Assembly: GCA_020161065.1 (NCBI GenBank)
Contig: JAIUPH010000033.1
Coordinates: 1 to 64,000, forward strand
Direction: 5' to 3'
Length of the DNA stretch: 64,000 nucleotides
Origin: Pseudomonadota bacterium
GTDB lineage: Bacteria; Pseudomonadota; Gammaproteobacteria; Burkholderiales; Burkholderiaceae_C
The notes beneath the pieces are model-generated. The model searched no databases and had not been told where the DNA came from. It saw only the letters and a list, made by a program, of their open reading frames with translations. Both the position numbers and the translations under genes were made by a program. This document shows, piece by piece, positions 46,814-57,461 of this stretch. How positions within the stretch are numbered: position 1 is the first letter of the stretch; each line of letters starts with the position of its first letter.

Positions 46814-47563
46814 TCAGAGGTAGGCCGCGCCGGTGGCCACCAGCGCCAGCGCCACCGCGCGCTGCAGGCCGGCCAGCGGCAGCCGCCGGGCCACCCAGCG
46901 GCCGGCGAACCAGCCGGCCAGCACCAGCACGCCGAGGCCGCAGCCCAGTGCCACGTCGAGCCGGCCCGCCCAAAGATTGACGGCACTGGCCGCCAGCGCC
47001 ACCGGCAACTGCACGCGTTGCGCGGCGGCCAGCGCCGGCGGCAGCGGCCGGCCGAGCAGCGTGAGCAGCGGCAGCAGCAGCACCGGCCCGCCGGTGCCCG
47101 ACCAGGCCGAGCCGCAGCCGACCAGCAGCCCCAGCGGCGCCAGCATCCACGGCCGCAGCCGGTCGTGCCGTGGCCGCCAGCGCGCGCCGAACAGCGTGTA
47201 GAGGCCGGAGAACAGCGCCAGCACGCCGACTGCCATGCGCACCGCGCCGGCCGGCAGCCAGGCCAGCGTCAGCGCGCCCAGCAGCGCGCCGACCAGGGCT
47301 GCAAGCTGCAGCGGCCAGCCGGGCAGGGCGTCGTTGTCAGTGTCGGCATCCATGCCGGCCGAGGCCGCTACCGGTGCGCGCGTGGCCAGCGCCGCGGCGC
47401 CGCTGAAGGCGAAGGCCAGGCTCGACGCCGCCACCGCCGACGCCGGCGCCAGGCCCAAGAGGCCGGTGAGCAGCGGCACCACCATCACGCCGCCGATGCT
47501 GGTGGCGCCGACCGCCAGCCCGCACAGCAGCACGCCGACCAGCGCCAGGGCCTGCAGCAGCAC
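46814..47563 (-). CDS. TauE/SafE-family permease
   Basis: 249 aa with about eight hydrophobic helices and family motifs LLTGLLGLAPASAVAASSLA near the N-terminus and PLGLLVGCGSAWSGTGGPVL in the second repeat. TauE/SafE proteins move sulfonates, sulfite or other organic anions. It lies 7 bases after the Bug-protein stop and 24 bases before the amidohydrolase, within one operon; direction and substrate are not evident. Confidence 0.88.
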   Translation of the reverse strand: MLLQALALVGVLLCGLAVGATSIGGVMVVPLLTGLLGLAPASAVAASSLAFAFSGAAALATRAPVAASAGMDADTDNDALPGWPLQLAALVGALLGALTLAWLPAGAVRMAVGVLALFSGLYTLFGARWRPRHDRLRPWMLAPLGLLVGCGSAWSGTGGPVLLLPLLTLLGRPLPPALAAAQRVQLPVALAASAVNLWAGRLDVALGCGLGVLVLAGWFAGRWVARRLPLAGLQRAVALALVATGAAYL

Positions 47564-47570
47564 TGCCGAC

Positions 47571-48548
47571 TTACTCGATGCGGATGTTGGCCGCGCTCAC
47601 CACCGCCGACAGGGCCTGCCGCTCGCGCGCCAGGTAGGCGGCGAACTCGGCCGGCGTCAGCCGCATCGGCTTCATGCCGCCGTCGGCCAGCCGCGCCTGC
47701 AACTCGGCGTCGGCCAGCACGGCGGCCACTTCCTTGGCCACGCGCTGCGCGATCGCCGGGTCCAGCCCGGCCGGCGCCAGCAGGCCCATCCAGGAATCGA
47801 CGTCGAGCTTGGCGAGTTCGGGCGTCTCGGCCAGCGCCGGCGTGCCGGGCAGCGCGTCGCTGCGCTGGCGCGAGGTGACGCCGTAGGCGCGCACCTTGCC
47901 GTCCTTGGCCATGCCTTGCACCAGCGCCACCGGCAGCACGGCCAGGTCGACGGCGCCGCCGGCCACGTCGGTCAGCACCTGGGGGCCGCTCTTGTAGGGC
48001 ACGTGCAGCAGGTTGAGGCCGGCTTGCTGGGTGATCATCGTCGCGGTGACGTGCAGCGAGGTGCCGACGCCGTCGGTGCCGTAGGTCAGCTTGCCGGGCT
48101 GGCTGCGCGCCAGCTTCAGCAACTCGGCCGTGGTGGCGGGCAGGCCGGGGCGGCCGATCAGCACGAAGGGCGACACGGCCACCGGGGCCAGCGGCAGCAG
48201 GTCTTTCAACGCGTCGTAGCGCACCGCGGCGGGCGAGACCAGCGGCGCCACGTTGATGGGGCTGGCCACCGCGAACAGCAGCGTGTAGCCGTCGGGCTTG
48301 GCGCGCACGACCTTCTGCGTGCCGATGGTGCCCGAGGCGCCGGGCACGTTCTCGATGACGATCTGCTGGCCCAGGCGCTCGGCCAGCTTCGGCATCGCGA
48401 TGCGCGCCGCGGCGTCGACGCCGCCGCCGGCGCCGAAGGGCACGACCACGGTGATGGGCTTGTCGGGCCAGCCGCCTTGCGCGGCAGCGGGCAGGGGCGC
48501 CAGCGCTGGCGCGCCGGCAAGCAGGGTGGCGAGCAGCAAGGTCTTCAT
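47571..48548 (-). CDS. Bug/TctC-family periplasmic solute-binding protein 3
   Basis: 325 aa starting MKTLLLATLLAGAPALAPLP with a clear signal peptide. Mature motifs: WPDKPITVVVPFGAGGGVDA, VIENVPGASGTIGTQ, AKPDGYTLLFAVAS and LHVPYKSGPQVLTDVAGG. First gene of the operon with TauE permease and amidohydrolase and divergent from a LysR gene, so its ligand is probably the amidohydrolase substrate. Confidence 0.92.
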   Translation of the reverse strand: MKTLLLATLLAGAPALAPLPAAAQGGWPDKPITVVVPFGAGGGVDAAARIAMPKLAERLGQQIVIENVPGASGTIGTQKVVRAKPDGYTLLFAVASPINVAPLVSPAAVRYDALKDLLPLAPVAVSPFVLIGRPGLPATTAELLKLARSQPGKLTYGTDGVGTSLHVTATMITQQAGLNLLHVPYKSGPQVLTDVAGGAVDLAVLPVALVQGMAKDGKVRAYGVTSRQRSDALPGTPALAETPELAKLDVDSWMGLLAPAGLDPAIAQRVAKEVAAVLADAELQARLADGGMKPMRLTPAEFAAYLARERQALSAVVSAANIRIE

Positions 48549-48656
48549 CGCGGGCCTTCCGTGGTGCAACGATGGACGGCAGTCTGCGCGCTGGCGGGCG
48601 TTCGGCATAGCTGATTGTTTCTTTCGCCCCGTTCGGAGAATCCGTACACTGGACCG

Positions 48657-49634
48657 ATGCCTGCCAAGCCTGCCGCACCCGCCCCCAGCCGCAGCCCCAG
48701 CAAGAGCATCAGCCAGGCGTTCCGCTGCCTCGACGCGGTGGCGCGCCAGGGCTCGGTGCGCAAGGCCGCCGAAAGCCTGCACCTGACGGCGGCCGCGGTG
48801 CACGCGCAGGTGGTCAACCTTGAAGCGCAGGTCGGCGCGCCGCTGTTCGACCGCCTGCCGCGCGGCATGAAGCTCAGCGCGGCCGGCGAGATCGTGCTGG
48901 CCGCGGCGCGCCGCGCGCAGCGCGACTACGAGCAGGCCTTGTCGCAGGTGGAGGCGCTGCGTTCGCTGCGCCGCGGCCACGTCAGCCTGGGCGTGCCGAC
49001 TTCAAGTGCCGAGCGGCTGATGCCCAGCGTGATCGAGGCCACGCTGGCGCGCTACCCGGGCATCCGCTTCACGGTGCGCACCGGCAACGGCGAAAGCCTG
49101 CTGCGCGGCGTGGCCGGCGGCGAGATCGACCTTGCGCTGTGCCTGGAGCGCGCGCCGCCGCCCGGCGTGGAGCGCGTGCGCGCCTGGCCGCAGCAGCTGG
49201 GCGCGGTGGTGGCGCCGGGGCACGAACTGGCGCCGCGCGGCAAGCGTTTGCGCCTGCGCGACTGCCTGGCTTACCCGCTGGTGCTGCCGGCGCCCGACAT
49301 GGAACTGCGTGTGATGGCCGAGCGCATCGCCGGGCGCGAGCGCCGCAGCCTGAGCCCGGTGGTGGAGACCGCCTCGGTGGCGATGATTCGGCAGTTGGCC
49401 GCCGGCGGCGGCCTGGTGGGGCTGCTGGTGCAGGAGAACGTGGCGCACGACGTGGCCGAGGGTCGCCTGCGCTGGCTGCCGCTGTCCGACGCCGAGGCCA
49501 AGTCGCGCACCTGCCTGTATCAGCGCGTCGGCCAGACGCCGGCGGTGGCCACCGGCGTGTTCGTGCAGTTTCTCGATGCCGAACTGGGCGCGCTGATGGC
49601 GCAGGTGCAGGCGCGCGTCGATGCGGCGGCCTGA
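48657..49634 (+). CDS. LysR-family transcriptional regulator
   Basis: 325 aa. The winged HTH is FRCLDAVARQGSVRKAAESL followed by HLTAAAVHAQV and LFDRLPRGMKLS; a periplasmic-binding-like effector domain follows (RGHVSLGVPTS). The N-terminus is extended by a Pro/Ser-rich leader from ATG 48657. It is transcribed divergently from the Bug-TauE-amidohydrolase operon (108-base gap) and probably regulates it. Confidence 0.92.
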   Translation: MPAKPAAPAPSRSPSKSISQAFRCLDAVARQGSVRKAAESLHLTAAAVHAQVVNLEAQVGAPLFDRLPRGMKLSAAGEIVLAAARRAQRDYEQALSQVEALRSLRRGHVSLGVPTSSAERLMPSVIEATLARYPGIRFTVRTGNGESLLRGVAGGEIDLALCLERAPPPGVERVRAWPQQLGAVVAPGHELAPRGKRLRLRDCLAYPLVLPAPDMELRVMAERIAGRERRSLSPVVETASVAMIRQLAAGGGLVGLLVQENVAHDVAEGRLRWLPLSDAEAKSRTCLYQRVGQTPAVATGVFVQFLDAELGALMAQVQARVDAAA

Positions 49635-49642
49635 CGAGCCGT

Positions 49643-50620
<978 letters not shown>

Positions 50621-50631
50621 CGGAAGGGGCG

Positions 50632-51621
<990 letters not shown>

Positions 51622-51656
51622 GTCAGGACCGCCCGGCCGCCCGAAGGGCCTGACGC

Positions 51657-51695
51657 GCCCCCTCGGGGGGCCGCGAACGAAGTGAGCTTGGGGGC
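51657..51695. repeat. GC-rich intergenic repeat between dppC and dppD
   Basis: The segment starts GCCCCCTCGGGGGGCCGCGA and continues ACGAAGTGAGCTTGGGGGC. The CCCCC-TC-GGGGG core forms a tight hairpin, and the distal GGGGGC can pair alternatively with the proximal GCCCCC. Sequences of this form (with AACGAAGTGAGC in the middle) recur between genes in many Burkholderiales genomes (recalled, not searched). Confidence 0.65.
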
Positions 51696-51699
51696 GACA

Positions 51700-52635
51700 T
51701 CAAAGAACCCGCCGCGGATCGAGCGCGTCGCGCAGGCCGTCGCCGATGAAGTTGATCGTCAGCACGGTGATGAAGATCGCCAGCCCCGGGAACAGCGCCC
51801 AGTGCATGGCGATGTCCATGAAGTCGCGGCTGTCGTAGAGGATGCGGCCCCAGGTCGGGATGTCGGGCGGGAAGCCTAGGCCCAGGAACGACAGCGTGCT
51901 CTCGGCGATGATGGCGGCGGCCACGTCGATGGTGCCGGCCACGATCACCGGGCCCAGGCTGTTGGGCAGGATGTGGCGCACCACCTGCCGCGGCACGCTG
52001 GCGCCCAAGGCGCGCGCGGCCTCGACGAACTCCTTCTCGCGCAAGCTGAAGAACTGCGCGCGCACCAGCCGCGCCACCGGCATCCAGCGAAAACCGCCGA
52101 TCACCGCGACGATGAGGATGAAGATGCCCAGCTCCAGCCCGAACATCTGCTTGAGCGCCTCGCGGAACAAAAAGATCAGCAGCAGCAGCAGCGGCAGTTG
52201 CGGCAGGCTGAGGAAAAGGTCGGTCAGCCACATCAGCGCCGCGTCGACCCAGCCGCCCGAGATGCCGGCCACGGCGCCGATCACCACGCCCACCGTCAGC
52301 GCCATCAGCATCGCCGCGACGCCCACCGCCAGCGAGATGCGGCCGCCGTAGAGCATGCGCGCCAGCAGGTCGCGGCCGAGGTCGTCGGTGCCCATCAGGT
52401 GGGTGGTGGAGGGCGGCGCCAGCCGCGCCTTGAAGTCGACGTCGTTGATGCCGACCTTGTAGACCAGCGGCCCCAGCAGCACGGCCAGCGCCAGCAGCGC
52501 CAGCACCCACAGGCTCCAGTAGGCCAGGCGGTGGCGCTTGAAGCGCCGCCAGGCCTCGGCCCAGGGCGAGACGCTGGCGGTGGCCTTGCCGAGCGGCTGG
52601 CTAGCGATAGCTGATGCGGGGGTCGAGCCAGCCAT
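51700..52635 (-). CDS. dppC: Dipeptide/oligopeptide ABC transporter permease (DppC)
   Basis: 311 aa. N-terminal cytoplasmic part (SPWAEAWRRFKRHRLAYWSL), periplasmic STTHLMGTDDLGRDLLARML motif of the DppC/OppC group, and the EAA loop region EFVEAARALGASVPRQVVRH. Its 5' end overlaps dppB by 35 bases. Forms the membrane channel with DppB. Confidence 0.95.
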   Translation of the reverse strand: MAGSTPASAIASQPLGKATASVSPWAEAWRRFKRHRLAYWSLWVLALLALAVLLGPLVYKVGINDVDFKARLAPPSTTHLMGTDDLGRDLLARMLYGGRISLAVGVAAMLMALTVGVVIGAVAGISGGWVDAALMWLTDLFLSLPQLPLLLLLIFLFREALKQMFGLELGIFILIVAVIGGFRWMPVARLVRAQFFSLREKEFVEAARALGASVPRQVVRHILPNSLGPVIVAGTIDVAAAIIAESTLSFLGLGFPPDIPTWGRILYDSRDFMDIAMHWALFPGLAIFITVLTINFIGDGLRDALDPRRVL

Positions 52636-53560
52636 AGATCACGTCGGCAAGAAGATTGAACAGGATCACCAGCGCGCTGAGCACGAAGGTCACGGCCATC
52701 ACCACCGGCGTGTCGTTGCGCAGGATGGCGTCGATCAGCAGGCTGCCGATGCCGGGGATGCGGAAGATCTGCTCGGTGACGATGGCGCCGCCGAACAGCT
52801 GCGGCAGCTGCAGCGCGATCAGCGTGACCACCGGGATCAGCGCGTTGCGCACCACGTGCTTGTTGATCACCACGCGCTCGGTCAGGCCCTTGCTGCGCGC
52901 GGTGGTCACGTAGTCGAGCCGGATCACGTCGAGCACCGAACTTCGCACATAACGCATCCAGCTGGCGGCCTGGAACAGGCCCAGCACCGCCACCGGCATG
53001 ATGCTTTGCTTGATGTTCTCGCGCCACCAGGCCCAGCCGGTCTCGGTGAGGTCGGCGCGGAAGACGAAGGGCAGCCAGCCCAGCTCGATGGAGAACAGCA
53101 GGATGAACAGGATGCCGGTGAAGAAGGTCGGCAGCGAGAAGCCGACGAAGGCCAGCGAACTGGCGATGCGGTCGAACCAGCTGTAGGGCTTGACGGCCGC
53201 CAGGATGCCCACCGGCAGCGCGATCGCCAGCGCCAGGATCTGCGAGGCGCCGATCACCGCCAGCGTGACCGGGATGCGCTGGCCGATCAGCTGGTCGACG
53301 TTGATGCGGCTGACGAAGGAGAAGCCCCAGTCGCCCTTGAGCATGCTGCCCAGCCAGTGCAGGTAGCGCTGCCAGATCGGGTCGTCCAGGCCGAACTGCG
53401 CGCGCAAGGCCATGCGCACCTCGGGCGGCACGTTGGGGTTGGTGGCCAGTTCCTCGAAAGGATCGCCCGGCGCCAGCGCCAGGACGGTGAACAGCACCAC
53501 GCTGATGCCCAGCAGGCTGGGCAGCGCGATCAGCAGGCGGCGCAGGACGTAGTTGAGCAA
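52601..53560 (-). CDS. dppB: Dipeptide/oligopeptide ABC transporter permease (DppB)
   Basis: 319 aa. Starts MLNYVLRRLLIALPSLLGIS; contains the N-terminal DPFEELATNPNVPPE periplasmic segment, the EAA-like loop TARSKGLTERVVINKHVVRN and FRIPGIGSLLIDAI, all DppB/OppB features. Downstream of the two binding-protein genes. Confidence 0.95.
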   Translation of the reverse strand: MLNYVLRRLLIALPSLLGISVVLFTVLALAPGDPFEELATNPNVPPEVRMALRAQFGLDDPIWQRYLHWLGSMLKGDWGFSFVSRINVDQLIGQRIPVTLAVIGASQILALAIALPVGILAAVKPYSWFDRIASSLAFVGFSLPTFFTGILFILLFSIELGWLPFVFRADLTETGWAWWRENIKQSIMPVAVLGLFQAASWMRYVRSSVLDVIRLDYVTTARSKGLTERVVINKHVVRNALIPVVTLIALQLPQLFGGAIVTEQIFRIPGIGSLLIDAILRNDTPVVMAVTFVLSALVILFNLLADVIYGWLDPRISYR

Positions 53561-53646
53561 GCGACGAGACCCTGATTGTTGTTGTCAGTTTCGGGCGTGG
53601 CGCCGCGGCTGCTTCTCCAAGGGCCGCGGCGCCGGGATGACGTTTC

Positions 53647-55437
53647 TCAGGCGTCGCGATACCAGTAGCCGAGCGCCCAGGTGGTGTTGTCCCAGGCCGA
53701 GAGCACGGGCTGCAGCTTGTTGAGGATGCCGAAGGGCCGCGGCCGCGCGAACAGCGGGATCACGTACTTGTCGGCCACCACCAGGTCGTTCATCTTGATG
53801 AACAGCGCCGCGCGCTTGGCCGGGTCCAGTTCGACCTGGGCGGCCTTGAAGGCGGCGTCGTACTCGGCACTGTGCCAGCGCCACCAGTTGCGGCTGGCCC
53901 ACTTGTTGGCCTTCTGCGCGAGCTGCTCGGAGGTGAACTGCTCCATGAAGAACTGCGGGTCGGGCTGCGTCATGGTGGTCGTGAACATCTCCATGTCGCA
54001 CCAGAACTTCTGGTAGGTGTCGGGGTTCGCGGCGTCGCCGCCGAAGAACACCGCAGCCACCACCGTCTTCAGTTCGAGGTCGATGCCGGCCTTGCTGCAG
54101 GCGTCCTTGACGATGGCCTGGCACTTCTGCCGCGGGCCGCTGACCGAGGTCTGGTAGACGAACTTGAGCTTGACGTTACCCTTGGCGCGGATGCCGTCGG
54201 CGCCCTTCTTCCAGCCCGCGGCCTCCAGCACCTGGTTGGCCTTGTCGACGTTGTATTCGAAGCTGGTGTTCGAACTGCGGTAGCGCGGCGGGTTGTTCAG
54301 GAAGTTCGAGGTGGTGACGGCGCCGCGGCCATAGATGAAGTCGCCGATGGCCTTGCGGTCGACCAGCATGCTCATCGCGTCGCGCACGGCCTTGTCGCTG
54401 AAGGCCGGGTGCTTGCTCTTGGCGCTGGCACGCTCGCCGTCGACCTCGTTCCAGGGGTCGGTAGGGTTGAGGCCGATGAACTCGATGTCGCTGCCGGCGT
54501 AGAACTGCATCTTGCCCTTGCCGGCGGCCTCCAGGCGCTTGAGGATCTCGTCCTCGACCGCCAGGTTCCAGCCGAGGTCGAACTCGCCCGTCTGCAGCAC
54601 GGCGCGCGCGGCGCTGGTGGCGTCGCCGCCGCCCTTGAGTTCCAGCGCGTCGAAGAACGGCTGGTTGGGCACGTGGTAGTCCTTGTTGGCCTCGGCGCGC
54701 AGCGCGTCACCGGGCTTGAAGTCGACCAGCTTGTACGGACCCGTGCCCACCGGCTTGAGGTTGGCCGGGTTCTCGCGCGACTTGGCGCCCATGAAGGGCT
54801 CGAACACGTGCTTGGGCAGGATCGACCCGGCGGTGCCGGTGAAGGGCTCGGCCCAGAACGGCGTGGGCTTGGCGAAGTCGATGCGGATGGTGTGCGAGTC
54901 GACCTTGACGACCTTCAGGTCCTTGTAGGTGGCCACCGTCACCATCGCCGCAGCCGGGTCGCCGGCGTAGGCGGCGGTGAACAGCACGTCGTCGGCGGTG
55001 AAGTCGCGCCCGTCGTGCCACTTGACGCCGCGCTTGAGCTTCCAGGTCACGCTGCGGCCGTCGGCGCCGACGCCGCCGTTGGCGCGGGTCGGGATCTCGG
55101 CGGCCAGCATCGGCACCAGGTTGCCGTCGCTGTCCCAGCCGGCCAGCGGCTGGTAGAAGATGTAGCTGGCGTCCTGGTCCTTGGTGCCGCCGGCGTAGTG
55201 CGGGTTCAGGTGCACCGGCGCTTGCCAGTAGATGAGCTTGAGCGTGCCGCCGCCGCCGCGCTTGGTGGGCTTGTAGGGCAGCGTGGCCTGCGCCTGCGCA
55301 AGGCCATGGTGCATCAGCAGCATGCCCGCCATCGGCACCGTCAGCCCGGCGGCCACCATGCGGCCGATGAAGCCGCGCCGCGGCAGGCTGCCTTCGCGCA
55401 CTTGTTCGATCAGGTCACGGATGTCTTGCTCTTGCAT
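53647..55437 (-). CDS. Tat-exported ABC peptide-binding protein (DppA/OppA family), copy 1
   Basis: 596 aa SBP_bac_5 family. The N-terminus keeps 18 residues before a twin-arginine motif (LPRRGFIGRM) and a hydrophobic segment, predicting Tat export, unusual for this family where Sec signals dominate. Mature motifs include LKLIYWQAPVHLNPH, VTWKLKRGVKWHDGRDFTAD and PVGTGPYKL. It is closely similar along its whole length and equal in length to the adjacent copy 2. It delivers a substrate to DppBCDF; a ligand cannot be read from sequence. Confidence 0.93.
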   Translation of the reverse strand: MQEQDIRDLIEQVREGSLPRRGFIGRMVAAGLTVPMAGMLLMHHGLAQAQATLPYKPTKRGGGGTLKLIYWQAPVHLNPHYAGGTKDQDASYIFYQPLAGWDSDGNLVPMLAAEIPTRANGGVGADGRSVTWKLKRGVKWHDGRDFTADDVLFTAAYAGDPAAAMVTVATYKDLKVVKVDSHTIRIDFAKPTPFWAEPFTGTAGSILPKHVFEPFMGAKSRENPANLKPVGTGPYKLVDFKPGDALRAEANKDYHVPNQPFFDALELKGGGDATSAARAVLQTGEFDLGWNLAVEDEILKRLEAAGKGKMQFYAGSDIEFIGLNPTDPWNEVDGERASAKSKHPAFSDKAVRDAMSMLVDRKAIGDFIYGRGAVTTSNFLNNPPRYRSSNTSFEYNVDKANQVLEAAGWKKGADGIRAKGNVKLKFVYQTSVSGPRQKCQAIVKDACSKAGIDLELKTVVAAVFFGGDAANPDTYQKFWCDMEMFTTTMTQPDPQFFMEQFTSEQLAQKANKWASRNWWRWHSAEYDAAFKAAQVELDPAKRAALFIKMNDLVVADKYVIPLFARPRPFGILNKLQPVLSAWDNTTWALGYWYRDA

Positions 55438-55459
55438 CGTTTTCTCCAGGGGAACGGGA

Positions 55460-57250
55460 TCAGCTCTCGCGGTACCAGTGGGGCAGGGCCCACATGTCGT
55501 TGTCCCAGCCCGACAGCGGCGCCACCAGCTTGTTGACGGCCGCCGAAGGCCGCGGGCGGAACACCACCGGCTGCACGTAGCCGTCGCTGCAGGCGAGGTC
55601 GTTCATCTTGATGAACAGCGCGGCGCGCTTGACCGGGTCGAGCTCGCTTTGCGCCGCGGTGTGCGCGGCGTCGTACTCGGTGCTGCGCCAGCGGCTGATG
55701 TTGCGGCCCGACCATTTGTTGGCCTTGGTCGCGAACTCCCAGCTGCAGTACTGCTCCATGAAGAGCTGCGGGTCGGGCTGGGTCATGGTGGTGGTGTACA
55801 TCTCCATGTCGGCCCAGAACTTCTGGTACGTGTCGGGGTTGGCGAAGTCGCCGCCGAAGTACACCGCCGCGGTGACGCTCTTCAACTCCAGCTCGATGCC
55901 GGCCTTGGTGCAGGCGTCCTTGATGATGGCCTGCGTCTTCTGCCGCGGCTGGTTGACCGAGGTCTGGAACACGAACTTGAGCTTGACGTTGCCCTTGGCG
56001 CGGATGCCGTCGGCGCCCTTCTTCCAGCCCGCGGCTTCCAGGATCTGGTTGGCCTTGTCGATGTTGAACTCGAACTTCAGGTTCTTGCTGTTGTAGCGCT
56101 GCGGGTTGTTCAGGAAGTTGGCGGTGGCCAGGCCGGTGCGGCCGTAGATGTAGTCCTGCACGCCCTTGCGGTCGATCAGCAGGCCCATGGCGTCGCGCAC
56201 GGCCTTGTCCTGGAACGCCGGGTGGCGGCTCTTGGTGCTGCTGCGCTCGCCTTCGACCTCGTTCCAGGGGTCGGCGTAGCTGAGCAGCACGAACTCGATG
56301 TTGCCGCCGGCGACGATGCTGACCTTGCCCTTGCCGCCGTTCTCCAGCCGCTTCAGGATCTCGTCTTCGACCTGCAGGTTCCAGGCGTAGTCGTACTCGC
56401 CGGTCTGCAGCACGGCGCGCGCGGCGCCCACGGCGTCGCCGCCGCCCTTCATTTCCAGCGCGTCGAAGAACGGCCGGTTGGGCTGGTGGTAGCTGTCGTT
56501 GGCGGTGCCGCGCACCATGTCGCCGGGCTTGAAGTCGGCAAACTTGTAGGGGCCGGTGCCGACCGGCTTCTGGTTCATCGGCGCCTCGCGCGACTTGGCG
56601 CCCATGTAGTCCTTGAACAGGTGGCGCGGCAGGATCATCCCGAAGGTGCCGACGAAGGGCTCGGCCCAGAACGGCGTGGGCTTGGGGAAGTCGACGCGCA
56701 CGGTGTGCGAATCGACCTTGGTGACCTTGATGTCGCGGTAGACCGAGATGTTGGAGGCCGCGGTCGCCGGGTCCTTGCAGAACTCCCAGTTGAAGACCAC
56801 GTCGTCGGCGGTGAAGGGCTGGCCGTCGTGCCAGGTGACGCCCTTCTTCAGCTTCCACGTCACGCTCTTGCCGTCGGCGCCGAGGCCGCCGTTGCTCGCG
56901 GTGGGCACTTCGGCGGCCAGCACGGGGTAGAGGTTGCCGTCGGCGTCCCAGCCGGCCAGCGGCTCGTAGAAGATGCGCGCGCCTTCCTGCTCTTTGGTGC
57001 CGGTGGCCCAGTGCGGGTTGAGGTGCACCGGCCCCTGCCACCACAGCAGCTTGAGCGTGCCGCCGCCGCCGCGCTTGGTGGGCTTGTAGGGCAGCGCGGT
57101 CTGCGCCTGCGCGATGCCGTGGTGCATCAACATCATCGACGCCATCGGCGCCGTCAGTCCCAGGCCCACCATGCGGCCGATGAAGCTGCGGCGCGGCAGC
57201 GTGCCGGCACGGACTTCCTCGATCAACGCGCGAATCTCTTGCTCTTGCAT
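55460..57250 (-). CDS. Tat-exported ABC peptide-binding protein (DppA/OppA family), copy 2
   Basis: 596 aa from ATG 57250. Twin-arginine signal LPRRSFIGRM, then LKLLWWQGPVHLNPHW, VTWKLKKGVTWHDGQPFTAD and PVGTGPYKFADF. Start at the ATG giving MQEQEIRALIEEV is supported by the same beginning in copy 1 (MQEQDIRDLIEQV); an in-frame ATG 14 codons upstream is rejected. Only 22 bases separate the two copies, consistent with tandem duplication and divergence of ligand specificity. First gene of the transporter operon. Confidence 0.93.
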   Translation of the reverse strand: MQEQEIRALIEEVRAGTLPRRSFIGRMVGLGLTAPMASMMLMHHGIAQAQTALPYKPTKRGGGGTLKLLWWQGPVHLNPHWATGTKEQEGARIFYEPLAGWDADGNLYPVLAAEVPTASNGGLGADGKSVTWKLKKGVTWHDGQPFTADDVVFNWEFCKDPATAASNISVYRDIKVTKVDSHTVRVDFPKPTPFWAEPFVGTFGMILPRHLFKDYMGAKSREAPMNQKPVGTGPYKFADFKPGDMVRGTANDSYHQPNRPFFDALEMKGGGDAVGAARAVLQTGEYDYAWNLQVEDEILKRLENGGKGKVSIVAGGNIEFVLLSYADPWNEVEGERSSTKSRHPAFQDKAVRDAMGLLIDRKGVQDYIYGRTGLATANFLNNPQRYNSKNLKFEFNIDKANQILEAAGWKKGADGIRAKGNVKLKFVFQTSVNQPRQKTQAIIKDACTKAGIELELKSVTAAVYFGGDFANPDTYQKFWADMEMYTTTMTQPDPQLFMEQYCSWEFATKANKWSGRNISRWRSTEYDAAHTAAQSELDPVKRAALFIKMNDLACSDGYVQPVVFRPRPSAAVNKLVAPLSGWDNDMWALPHWYRES

Positions 57251-57461
57251 GTGCAGGCTCCTTCGTCTGGCGCAGCGGCCCGTCTTGCGCACCCCCTTGG
57301 TGCCGCGGCGATGCTAAGGCAACGGCTGCGGCGTCCCATCGGGTCTGCCACGGGCATGGTTGGTACGGATTGCAAGGCCCGTGCCGGTCCAGGCGCGGAT
57401 TGTGTGGCGGCGCGCGCGATACTCGGCGCCGTCGCAGCACCAGACAAACCCGCAGCCCGCG

